Both the position numbers and the translations under genes were made by a program. Of a stretch of DNA of 64,000 nucleotides, positions 23,586 to 34,376 are shown piece by piece. The number at the start of each line of letters is the position of its first letter. The first letter of the stretch is position 1. The notes under the pieces were generated by a model. The model saw only the letters and a list, made by a program, of their open reading frames with translations, did not search any database and was not told the origin of the DNA. The stretch comes from Streblospio benedicti (lineage: Eukaryota > Annelida > Polychaeta > Spionida > Spionidae), in contig CM032660.1 of the NCBI GenBank assembly GCA_019095985.1, positions 37,159,640 to 37,223,639 of the forward strand, read 5' to 3'.

Positions 23586-25435
23586 AGCGCCTAACGAACA
23601 AACCTTCTGAAATATGAAGGTTTGCCATACCCACTACCAATTTCTCAGTGTAACATTTATACACGATCCAGCGCTGGAGTCTGGCACTGCCCAAGATGAC
23701 ACGGATTGTCCAGCCATGGGCTTTTTCACACCCGCGCCATTTCATGCTGACAGCTAGACAATTGCTGGCATTCACAATGCTATAAAGACGAAGAACATTG
23801 TGTTTTTGTCTGCAGTAAATAGGTTAGAGGCATTGATTTGGGTGTATTGGCTTTTCTACACACTGGCAATACTGGCAATATGACGGACGACACATTCAAT
23901 CACAACCAATGACACTGACATTGCATCACAGAATTGCACCAAATGTATCTCAATGTCTTTATTATAGCGTCATGTAACTTGGTATGAAATAGTATCGCAT
24001 TAACTTCCATCAGATACGCTCTCCATCATTTTGCGAATTCGCCACCACCGGCACCCAGCTAGCGTAGTAGCGCGGAATACACCAAATAGTGGGGCAGCAA
24101 TTCATCAGTTTTATCACATGCGTGTATGGAAAGTTGGCTGTTTTACGAGCAAATTACATTTCCGCTAATGTTTGGTGCTGCTTATAGCAAATTGTGGATA
24201 ATTTGTGAAGCTTTTTCACGAGCGCTGCATTGCTGAGGGCTCTGGCAGCTATTTAGGGCTTTATTGCACGTTGCCTTTGAAGAATTGTGACGGTGTGGTG
24301 TCCCAGGGTCTACTCAAGTTGTGTTGGCTAGTAATAAATTTCCAAAGGTGCTTTGGAATGTTATATCATTACTATGTATGTCTTTGGCTATTTAATCGAT
24401 TAAAAAATATGCTATTGGTTGTTACAGGAGAAATAATAAAATGTGATGATTTACCAAACGAACGAAAACAAACAGTCCATTGGACGTGTGAACTATTGTA
24501 AACATAACAGTGTATTCAAAATGTCATATTGCTCAGTGCTACAGCCTATCCCTGCCGCACAAACACAACTATTGTACAAATCACACCCAAAATACCAAAG
24601 GTCGTTAATATCCATGATACAATCAAAATAACAATTCACAGTGCCACCGAATCCACCATCCAAGCAGCAAACCCCTGAATATCCCACCACCACAATATAC
24701 TGACCCAGGTCTCCGGAGACAGCCCAAGACCGCCACAAAAGATCGACTTTTACTGTTTTGCATATACTTTGTCCTGCAAGATAAACAGCCGAGTGGGGAC
24801 CACTTTGTGTCCTAACTGAATAAAAGTCTCAGACAACTATTCAATTTGGCTCACTATATATCTGTCTCCCACGTATTGGGAAACTTTATGGACCCTCCTT
24901 TTAAGGCTGTATTTTTACAATGTGACTGTGATAGCAGTAGACACTGTGCCATCATCATGTTTGGTGTAGATTCATATGAAATCCAGGGTGGAATTGCCAT
25001 TGACATGAATTGCCTAATTACCAAGTCCTGAATTACTGATTCAAGCAATCAATATCTATGTTTTTTTATATTTTATTTCCCTTTTGTGTCTGAAATTCGT
25101 TCATTCTTTTAAATATGACAATGTCGTGTGGGTTTTGTTTAATCATCTTGCATGCCCACACACACACACAACGACTACTAGTTAATAGCTGTAAGAGTGT
25201 AAAAAACAAAATTGTAAACCCATGTCCTAATTTCTTGATAGATCTTTCCACTGTATACTCACTGGGTTAATGCAATTTGCTGGTGGTGCTATTTGTGGAA
25301 ACGAGACGAGTTCGTTGTGTTGTTTCACCCAGACTAACGGAATTAACACGTGATTCGACTTACGTCACTGGTGCAAACATTGTAATTATACGAGCCGATT
25401 TGACAACATGAGTTTAATCTCCTTTTTAACATGTG
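23586..25435. other. Non-coding stretch, nothing recognised
   Basis: Several short chance frames of 60-98 codons, none with recognisable domains or splice support. A short CA run lies near 25157. Confidence 0.4.
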
Positions 25436-25440
25436 TGCAT

Positions 25441-25608
25441 CATAGGCAGATCCAGGATTGGAGGGCGCGAGGGAAGCGCCCCCACCCCCTCCTTTCCCAC
25501 CAAAATACTTCATTTTCATAGTTTTTTACACGTCCGCGGACGAAACCCATGAAATCCCTTAAGTGCAGCCCCCCCCCCCCCTCCTCCAAAATCCTAGATC
25601 TGCCATTG
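25441..25608. mobile_element. hAT-like MITE, complete copy
   Basis: A 168-bp element with ends CATAGGCAGATCCAGGATT and an inverted AATCCTAGATCTGCCATTG. The centre is C-rich (a poly-C run near 25569) and shares CCACCAAAATACTTCATTTT with the copy at 12185. TGCAT directly flanks both ends (25436-25440 and 25609-25613). Confidence 0.9.
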
Positions 25609-25613
25609 TGCAT

Positions 25614-28105
25614 TAACTTTATTGGTACAATTACCAAATTCAATAGCGTCCACATAGTTCAACGACACACTGCATCTAATTCAGCCCAATACACCACTGC
25701 AATGCTCATCGCCACCAACACCAATTCTATACCAAAGTCTAAGATTCTTACGTTTAGCTTACGTTTCATCGTGAAGCTACAAGCCGAGCCCCTCGCGCCC
25801 CATCACCTGCCACTAGATCACCAGTTTAGCATAAACAGCGTTATACACACTGTTATTGAGCGTTATATTGCGCCATAAACTGTGCCTTCCATTCTGTGAT
25901 CAGCCGCAATTGGATTACACCGTGAGTTACACACTGCAGTGAAAAAGCACTGATGTCAATTACTATTAATTTACTGCAAACCACAAGCAAGTCTTACACA
26001 TTTTGTAGGGTAAATCTCAATTCTACTTAAGCCTTATTTGGTTTACTCAGTGGATTGCAAAGTTTAATGTGCAACGTACTTGTGATAACCGTAGCAAATG
26101 AATCATACAATTGGTTAAGGTTATCACATACCTTTGATATAAAATGTTCAGCAACACATTAAATTATAGAAATTGAGTACCACCGACATTTCGTAGCATA
26201 TGGTAATATAAATTCAAGAATTCTGATGCGACACCCATGCATTGGAGGCATTCGCTCAAAATAACCATAATGGCCCGATCCAATAGCTAGCGTCCTGTCA
26301 ATCATTTAGGAGGGGTATTAGCGTAATGGGAGTGCATATTGACGGGTTAATCCGGACCTGCCACTGCCTATTATAATAAAAAAGCTACGCCTTCATGATG
26401 TGTCACCCTGATCCAGTATCAACCGGCATTACGTCTAGAAGGAAAAAACAAGTTTGATAAAGTAAAACCAACCTTGTAGAGCAAATATGAATGTTGTATC
26501 GTATGGTGTTTGAATTACTGGCGTTTGAATAATGTATACAATCTAAAGTAATACTTGTTCTTTTTAAATGTAAAAAGGCTCATGTCTAGAAGGTTCTGGG
26601 TTCAGAATAAGTTCGTTGAACAGAAGCTTAAAACATCATGATGTCACTTTAGGTAAAAACCTATTTGTTAATGGTTTGGACCCAAGGGGTATATTGAAGT
26701 ACTCAGAATAAGATTACTTTTTGTGATATCGTTTTATCCGGTTGGTATCTTGCCATTAATATCAAGAGTGAGAATTATTTTATTTGGTTAAACATAAGGC
26801 TTATTACGAAAGCAATTTTATTGGGGTCCGCATAGACCCCAGACAATTGGTTGTTCGATAATTTGACCTTCTATAATTATGTATATAATAACATATATAA
26901 ATCTTTATTTCCTAGTAGCATCTGTCATAACTTCAACATGAATGTAATTATAACACGGAAAGGTAATGAATTGAAAAGAAAATTACATGAAAATTATTGG
27001 GGTCCAAATGGACCCCTATTGTACTGATGAAGGTGTTTTGGTTAATGCACTGATGGGTGTTAAACTGTATGATAAGGTAAGATGTAATAGTTCGACAATA
27101 CATGTACATGTATATGCATATATTCTCCACTATTTGGTAATATACGGGGCATGAATTACTGCCCAACACCAAGGTAATCACTTAACAGAATTAGCAGCCA
27201 CAGCTCTGCACGTTATAAACCCCGCCCTGTATTATACATCATGTCCCGTGGCGCTTCATAATACAATGTTATTGCTTTTCTGGCTAAGAAATGTCACATG
27301 GGAATTCATCAGAGGCCTTTTGCGTCTTATAATACATCAAAGGCTGTCATAGGGTTACAAGGATTCTTCACAACTTAGCAAATGAAATGTGTGACCTTTT
27401 TGCAGTAGGAAACTACTTGCCAGTTGCTGGGATTATCAAGTATTTTAAGAATGTAGTAATGTCTGGTAAAATGACAACGACTTCCATGCTATTATGATAT
27501 CAATGTAGAAAAAAACTCACTACTGGCTATTGAACTATGCAGCCAACTATCACGTTTCTTCTTCCTAGTAAGTAATATAACCTGATCGTATTATATATAT
27601 ATCATGAATACACGTTAGAAACACGTGCATCTCTATAAAAAGCGCTTATATGGGTTTTATAGGCTGTAGTCAACATCTACGGCTCGACGTTGCAGACAAT
27701 ATGCAGATTACTTCATGAATAAGCGGTCAAGTTACCTGCCCGAAAAAGGGCCATGGTGAGGCGAATATTAGCCCGGCGATCGGATTTCCTCATTTGTTCA
27801 GCTTCACTAGCAGTCTTGTCTCTTGTGTTGTTTCGTCCTTACACGAAGGATCATGAAGGTTTCGAGTAAACTGCAGACATGGTGATGTATCGTCCATGTC
27901 ACGTCACTATGTGACTAATACTGTCCACGGTGTCCATATGTCATCAATTTATGGCAAAATTACTGCACTTAACGAACGTGTTGAGATCATTTGACGCTAC
28001 GTTTTAAATTGTGATTTATATACAGAGAAAGTAGTTGTGAAAATACAATATCCATCTTATAAATGCACTAAACCCGAAGAGTCATTTTTCATTGAACTAA
28101 GACTT
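25614..28105. other. Non-coding stretch with repeat fragments
   Basis: A single right end of the hAT-like MITE family (AATCCGGACCTGCCACTG) ends near 26366. Two short palindromes of the type GGGGTCC-N5-GGACCCC occur at about 26821-26841 and 26998-27018. No exon recognised. Confidence 0.4.
26821..27018. repeat. Pair of GGGGTCC...GACCCC palindromes
   Basis: TTGGGGTCCGCATAGACCCC at 26821 and a close relative, TTGGGGTCCAAATGGACCCC, at about 26998 lie 177 bp apart around AT-rich sequence. They may be subterminal hairpins of a small element. The family is not assigned. Confidence 0.4.
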
Positions 28106-28440
28106 GTGTGTTTCTATGGCCGAGTGGATTAGGGAGTTGGACTCGTGACAAGACGGTTATGGGTTCTAATCACGGTCAGGTCTGATGGCGGGTGTTGAGT
28201 AAACGCATCCCTAAAAAAGCAGATGCACAATGCTCTGTGGCACCTACACGCTAATTAGGTATAGGTCATCGGGTTGAAAGAGTGAGTGAGTGATGGTGTG
28301 GGTGATTAGCAGTGTAACCCTGAATGTGCTGCCGATGCAAGCATATGAGAAATGATCAATTGATGATCAATCGGCGGGCCAATGACCTGGTGTAAATAGT
28401 AAAGTCGTGTGAGCAAGACTTGGATCACGACTATAAAAAC
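28106..28440 (+). mobile_element. tRNA-derived SINE
   Basis: The 5' part contains a Pol III A box (GGCCGAGTGGATTA, 28118-28131) and a B box (GGGTTCTAATC, 28161-28171) at tRNA-like spacing; the A box is typical of tRNA-Ser/Leu. It is followed by an unrelated body of about 260 bp. The B box is imperfect and the downstream sequence does not fold as a tRNA, so this is a SINE rather than a functional tRNA gene. The 3' end is approximate and no clear target duplication was found. Confidence 0.7.
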
Positions 28441-29943
28441 ACCACATTCACATATTATGTTTCTCAATGTTACGTCCGTACCAAATTCCGTTTAGTGAAG
28501 ATAATCAACGCATTAGATTTACATTTGCCAATTACCCTTTCTTTCGACACCTGACGACGATCGTTTAAATTGTACTCAATCACACTGTTTCCACTTCCAA
28601 ATAGGTTTGCGGGTGGAATGAAGCATTCATTCAGAATTCCGATTCAAACTAGATGACATTAAAGTTGTCTCTAGAACATAAAAAGCAAAGCCTTTGAATA
28701 ATGGATGGTGTAAAATGCATGCTGTCAAACTTTGACAAGAGCTAAAACAGCAATAATGAATCAAGACTAGAATGCGTTCATGTATTCTCCTCTTGGACAT
28801 ACGAATTACAGATTCTCAGCTGTGTTTTAATGAAACAGTTATAGGTCTAACGTAATAAGCTTCTTGGGAACACCCAGAGCGTGTAGTTCTCTGTGATGCA
28901 TTACTGGTTATAGTCGTTGTTTTGTGGAACGTGACATGAAACAACATGATGGATGCGGTCTCTGTCTTGATAATCAACGTATGATGAAAAGATTCAAACA
29001 TGTGTATGGAATCATTGTCATGATGTATAGTGAATGTCCTTGTACCACATAAATGTACGTATATGCTATTAGTTGGATCATTACGTGACATGTATATGAA
29101 AACGTCGACTCACATTAAGCTTAGGACCGCTGGTTCACCACTTTGGAAAGTATACATAGATTCTGGATTGGCATGCGTTGTAGATACAAAGTTGAGACAG
29201 CGTATCTATGAGATACATAATTTATATACTGAGAATTAATCAGATTGTATGCAGAGTTAAAAGGATGGTGAAAGTATGGTTGCTTATCTAACAACAATTG
29301 ATGTGGTTGTTAAGAGTCAACCATATTAATATATACAATGGGTGTTGGTATGAGTGGCCTGGCAATCTGAACTTCATTTCCTATCAAGTCACCTGTCCGC
29401 CTATTTGTCACGCCGTACCTATAGCTCTCAGCGTATAGAGCCTCGTCACCGCACTCGCTTTGATGCACCAGCTAATAAACCAATTTATAGAATCAACTTG
29501 ACCTTTTCCAAATGAGCCAACATTAAGTAAATGGAATTTCGTAATTGAACTGACGCAATGTGGACTCCTGGGTTTTCATGCGATTTACAGGAGATGACGG
29601 TATGCCTCCTAATATATATAAGGAATTAAGTCGAATTCTTATGGCCGTTTAATATGATGTGACTTTTCAGTAATTGCTAACTTATTAGTCTTGTCACAGG
29701 CTGTCGTTTTCCAGGATGTAACATTGATATTGTAACTTCATGGATATATGAAAAGCATGTATATTCATGAGTCTTCTGGTTGCTGTATCATTTACGTTCA
29801 TGATATAGCATTCATATGGTATAAACTCACGTCTATTTCAGTAGCTATTTTAAAAGTTCTACATAAATTAACACAGTTTGCTTTGTTGTTAGAAATAATA
29901 TGTTCTCTGTCTATTGGTGACACAGTTACTATTTTGCACTTAC
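28441..29943. other. Non-coding stretch, presumed intron
   Basis: AT-rich, no exon recognised. It lies just downstream (minus-strand sense) of the donor at 29943 and is therefore probably the first part of the intron that follows that exon. Confidence 0.45.
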
Positions 29944-30760
29944 TTTGGTCATCGTCCATTGCAGTGGGCATGTTGTACGGCATGTGCTGCTCCCCGTCCA
30001 CCACAGGCGCTGATTGCCCGTCAAGCATGTACGTGGTCTTGCTCTCCACTGGCAATGATACATCTGCCCACTGACCCTCTGCGGCACCTTGCTGGTAATG
30101 GTACTCTCCGTACCACTGCTGCCCTGCAGGGTCTGCGCCCTCTGGGTGACCAGCTCCTTGACACTCTTTTGACGCAGTCCCTGGAGGGCCTTCAATGTTC
30201 ACTTCGAGACCCGTCACTTCTGGTGGTGCACATTCTGTACCGTCCACCGTATTCAATTTTTGCTGTTTGCTTTGTGTATCTTTTTCATCAGATTGCACAT
30301 CAATCCCTTCACAACTCATCAGAATTACATTTGGATTTTCACTCAAAGATACCTTCTTGGTTCCTTTATACTCCCCATCCCCAGTGCTAACTGTAGATGC
30401 CTTTAGTGCCTCCTCCTCAGACATCTCTGCTGGAGGTGGCGGCGGCGGCAGCTCTTCATCACACACACTGTCCGCACTACGCGGTGGCAGTGGTGGCCCC
30501 TCCTCCTCATCATCAGTGTTGTGAGGGTCATCCGAGGCAAGACAATTTGGTCCGTTTGGGTTCTCAGATTGTTTTGGAGGATTGCCGGAGGAGTGGTCAT
30601 GTATATCCACACGTGTTTGTTTCATGGTTTTGGAGACATCAATTGGGGGGTTAGTATGATTGGTTAGTGTAGAGCTTGTTAGGTCAATGGCTCCTTGACC
30701 TCCATGACCTCCATGACCGTTATTCTCTGCAGAGTCTCTATTTTCGATTTCACTGCTCAT
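29944..30760 (-). CDS. Acidic, proline-rich first coding exon of an unrecognised gene
   Basis: Minus-strand frame from the ATG at 30760 to a consensus donor GTAAGTG starting at 29943, giving 272 codons plus one base (phase 1). An in-frame TAG lies 6 bp before the ATG, ending in CATAG, so this is a first coding exon, perhaps joined to a 5' UTR exon at that AG. The protein is low-complexity and hydrophilic. It begins MSSEIENRDSAENNGHGG. An acidic stretch (DDEEEGPPLPPR) near residue 87 is followed by EELPPPPPPAEM near residue 105. A Gln/Gly/Tyr-rich stretch (GQQWYGEYHYQQG) lies at about residue 213, and the exon closes with YNMPTAMDDDQ. There is no transmembrane segment or folded domain. The PPLPPR and LPPPPPP motifs suit SH3, WW or EVH1 partners (inference). 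Phase rules out direct splicing to the 15029 exon in its open frame, so intervening exons or a different gene are needed. Confidence 0.72.
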
Positions 30761-32970
30761 TATCTATGTTATTCTATTTTATATATTAAATAGTAATAAA
30801 TGGTAATTGAATGTCATCAAAATCTTATCTTGTAACACAATAATCCCTGGTGGAAACACTATTAATTATACCATGCATATATTTTGTTGAAATGAGATTA
30901 ATGTCAAATAAAAGTAAATGTCAATCTATATCCTCTTAGGTTTGTAATAGGTAAAATGGTATAGGTTAAAGGGAAATGTGTGGATCAGGTATTAGTGAAT
31001 GTAACACTTTGTCTGGACAAGTAGTTACATTCTTCATTAGTTTAGCTTCATTGAACACTGTAATTTGATAAATGCAGGAAAGCTAGACTTTCATACAAGA
31101 GAAGGCTGTTTCAAGGTAGTGATTCAAATGTGTTTACCAATTGCTAATATGAGTCGACGTCTTCATATACTAGTACATGTATATACGAATGTATAAAAAT
31201 AGCAACTCGAATTTTATTCAGTTTTCCTTTTCAAACTTGGTTACGAGGTGATGGTCACTTTAATTGATTTCTTCTAGATATTGATTTTCTCTTCATATGA
31301 CATCAACCCTATCAATTTATGATAATTTTCTTTCAGTGAATATTCACCTCTATTTATTTTATGTTCTTATTCTTGGTTGCTGATCATGATTAATGGAGGT
31401 TTCCTCTATTATAATGCTGACTTAATAACTAAGTGGCCCATCATGCTTGGTCAAACACCCAATCATTTTTTCAGTCAGTTTCTATACCATATAAAAGAAG
31501 GTCCTCGCTGCCATATCATCTTCTCTTCCACGCGATTACACTAAAGATAGCCACACCCGCTGCTTAATTTTTCACTTCAAATTACGGATCCCTCCACGTC
31601 ACTGCAATCAGTCCTTTATTCCATCCTTTTCGGCCAACAAGTGACTCCATCCGTCATCATTTTGAGGCAAATCTCGTTTGGTAGGTCATACATCTCAATT
31701 TAGACTGGACATTTTGTTTACTCACTTATCTGTTGATCAACGGATACGGCCGGTTAGTTACTCACCCCTGGATGGAGGGCAATGGGCAGCTTATGGTGGA
31801 ACTGCTTTAGCGGAGTCAGCATCATTGACATAGTACTTCATCAGGAAGTAATGCGCTGGAGGAGCGGTGTGGAGGTGGTTTTGAACTTTTAAAATTATTC
31901 TCCACTTTTAACGAGATACGCACACATCTTCGGTGTACCAAAGCAATTTGAAAGTGAAAAACCTTGCATTACTATCCATAACTAATATAGAGTTTTAAGA
32001 TTTCTGACATGGTGCAAAGCATCTGTGATGGGTCAGTTTTGTGACGAAGAGCAACTACGAGAACCCCTCTTTTTTCATTTTTCTTTTAAATTTCACTTCT
32101 TGGGGTTAACTTTAAATCGTCCACTCCATTAAATTTAGTTCTACTGCAGATGTACATACTTGTATCAAGCACGCTCGTGCAGGTAACAATGGAGACTGTG
32201 AAAAGGGACAAGATATCAATGCATAAGACAGGAGATTTCCCCATCTGTCTGTCTATTCCATATACGGAGCTAAATTTATCCCCCACTTCCTGAGTAGCGC
32301 GCAATTAATGACAAACTGTGTATTGCGGTCAAGATATGAATGGACTGAGGGTCTCATGTCAATGGACACACGGTGAATACAAGGGTGGCCACAGTTGGGC
32401 TTAGTAACATGCTTGTTCGTGTATTGTATTATTTTAATATGTCAAATATCAATTCTAATAGAATTATTTTGGTCACCAAAAATATTCTGAATATATTGAG
32501 TACTAAAGGTATGCATAGCCCCCTTAACAATCGGGCTCCTTTATACATCTATTGGAGCTAGTAACATATAGACCTAATATACGCTCGCCACTTTTTTCCA
32601 GACTGGTTTCACTTCCTTCTGCCAAGATATAGAAATGCGCAACACTACCTTTTCAACATGTCAATCTGACCTAATCAGCTAATACATCAAACCTCAAAGT
32701 AGATTATATCAGATATTATGACTGTTGAGAGGTTAATGTAAGTATTAGTACAGTATCACCCAAAACTATGTCAAAATATGATAATTTTTCAGCCTATGTT
32801 CAAGTGAATGTTATAAATATATATGATTGGAGATGATGATCTAGGCTAACATTACAGTGAACATGCCCATCCTCCATAACCTAGTCAACGAGGCATGCCT
32901 TGCCATACTTTGTGTCATCCTTTATCAATATTTAAAATGATTAGCAATCTCAATTCTCTGCAAACGTACA
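30761..32970. other. Upstream/non-coding stretch with a TATA-like site
   Basis: AT-rich sequence immediately upstream of the 30760 start. Near 31489 the plus strand has CATATAAAAGAAGG, followed within 80 bp by CACGCGATTACACT and AGCCACACCC blocks. This resembles a small promoter or enhancer, but no linked first exon was found. Confidence 0.3.
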
Positions 32971-32987
32971 CAACTGTAACTACAGTC

Positions 32988-33198
32988 AAACCAAGACCCT
33001 GTACGGAGCTCGATTTTACCAGTCGCAATGGTTATTACAAAAATATCTTCCCTAAGTCCAGAAGTGCTGCAGAATGAACTCATGGAAGATACGATGTCAA
33101 TGGTAGAACCAGTGGTCAGCAAGTTCAAGCCCCGTCCCTTCACTGAGTTGGACTTCGCGCGTCGTGATGGTATGTACAAGGATTTCTTCCCGAAATCT
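32988..33198 (+). pseudogene. Duplicated 24-residue coding-like motif in two frames
   Basis: Plus-strand codons at 32988-33059 read KPRPCTELDFTSRNGYYKNI then FPKS. Codons at 33127-33198 read KPRPFTELDFARRDGMYKDF then FPKS. Seventeen of 24 residues match although many third codon positions differ, which points to past selection on protein sequence. The copies lie 139 bp apart and so in different frames. Each is preceded by a possible acceptor (CTACAG before copy 1, GGTCAG before copy 2). The surrounding plus-strand frame of copy 2 stays open to 33294. Either two small exons of one gene or the remnant of a decayed gene; the family is not recognised. Confidence 0.4.
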
Positions 33199-34168
33199 GT
33201 ACAAGGAAGAGAAGCACCCGGGGAGAAGCATCATGTTCAAGTTCCCGAGATCCATTGCAAAGGGCACATGCAGAAAAAGGAAATTCATGATTAACAGACC
33301 CACAAATCTCATTACATGTACATGTGACACAGAAGTGGTACCTCGTATTAGAGGAAGTTTGTTGTTAGAAAAAAGTGTAATAATTTCTCAGTCAAAGACA
33401 CTTAAACAAAAGTGGAACATATAGCTGCTATCTATTGTAGCTATTGTATATGAATATCATTGGGTCATAGTTTTTACTTATTTCTTGATAGGAATTCTTA
33501 CTAAATTATTACTTCATTGTTTTGTTCTAGCCTTAACATATCTATAACAGATGTGTATTATATATAATTACCAGTATATTGGGCTGGAATTAAAATACCA
33601 ACCTACCCAAGTACCCTCTTTTTCCTATTTTACCGACACACACTTATATTCCAATAACTAAGATTCTTCATATTAGTATTTTCAATTATCAACTGACATT
33701 TTAACTTGAGATGGCAAATTCAAAGAGAGCTTGCATTTTTCTTTTCTTTCTCAATCCATTTAAACATATATCACACAAGTAAATGTGTACAAAAGGATTT
33801 GGCAATTTAGAGAGAATAAGCAATTCTACCTTTGGAAAAAGATTAAGTCATTGACTTTAATTAACCACAGTTTTACAGTCACGAATCATCGCCGAGTTTG
33901 TCGGTTTGGGAGGAAACGAGAAATATTTGGAAACATACGCGACAACGTGGCCATTAGCAATGGCTGCAATACCGCAGATGATTCAGCTTCAATAATCGAG
34001 ACCTCAGGTCATTCATTAACATCCATAAAATGTTGATTGCGCAATGTTGATTACTGAGATATTGACAGAGGAGACGTATACTTACTTATAACGCATGATA
34101 GAAGAGATAGAGTAGTTTCAGACACAGCTCATCATACCATAACTTATACAAAAACATGATAAACTTAC

Positions 34169-34376
34169 AAGTTCTGGAAGGTGCCTGACGACTTTGTAAG
34201 ACTTTGACCGGCTCACGGTTCTCCCCAGCGAGAGGGGCTTCCAGATTTGTGTCCGCAGTAGACGGCGGTAAGTACATGATGTGGCTGAGACTGATGTTGC
34301 CGACACTGAGCTGGGTACCGCTGTCACGTGATGGGTGGATGAGCCCCGCGGAACTCTGGGATTGTGTTAACGACAT
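34169..34376 (-). CDS. Ser/Thr-rich exon of an unrecognised gene
   Basis: The minus-strand frame ends at a consensus donor GTAAGTTT beginning at 34168. The reading starting at the Met encoded at 34376 gives MSLTQSQSSAGLIHPSRDSG and continues through SLSHIMYLPPSTADTNL to KVLQSRQAPSRT, with one base left over (phase 1). The frame is open a further 15 codons upstream, to a TGA, and three AG acceptor candidates lie there (CTGTCAG, GCACAG, CTGACAG). The ATG may therefore be internal rather than the start. There is no domain, and composition suggests a disordered region. It is probably on the same strand and possibly in the same transcription unit as the 30760 exon, but neither acceptor phase nor linkage could be confirmed. 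Confidence 0.5.

Noticed and set aside
28106-28180. Functional tRNA gene
   Set aside because: A and B boxes are present but the B box is imperfect, the acceptor stem does not pair and SINE body sequence follows.
30195-30654. Plus-strand Ser/Pro-rich frames opposite the 30 kb exon
   Set aside because: Antisense shadows of the proline-rich exon; the minus-strand frame has the consensus donor.
34118-34327. Alternative frame across the 34 kb exon (VSATSVSATS-type)
   Set aside because: Low-complexity repeat of short units; the frame giving the Ser/Thr-rich peptide looks more protein-like and uses the same donor.
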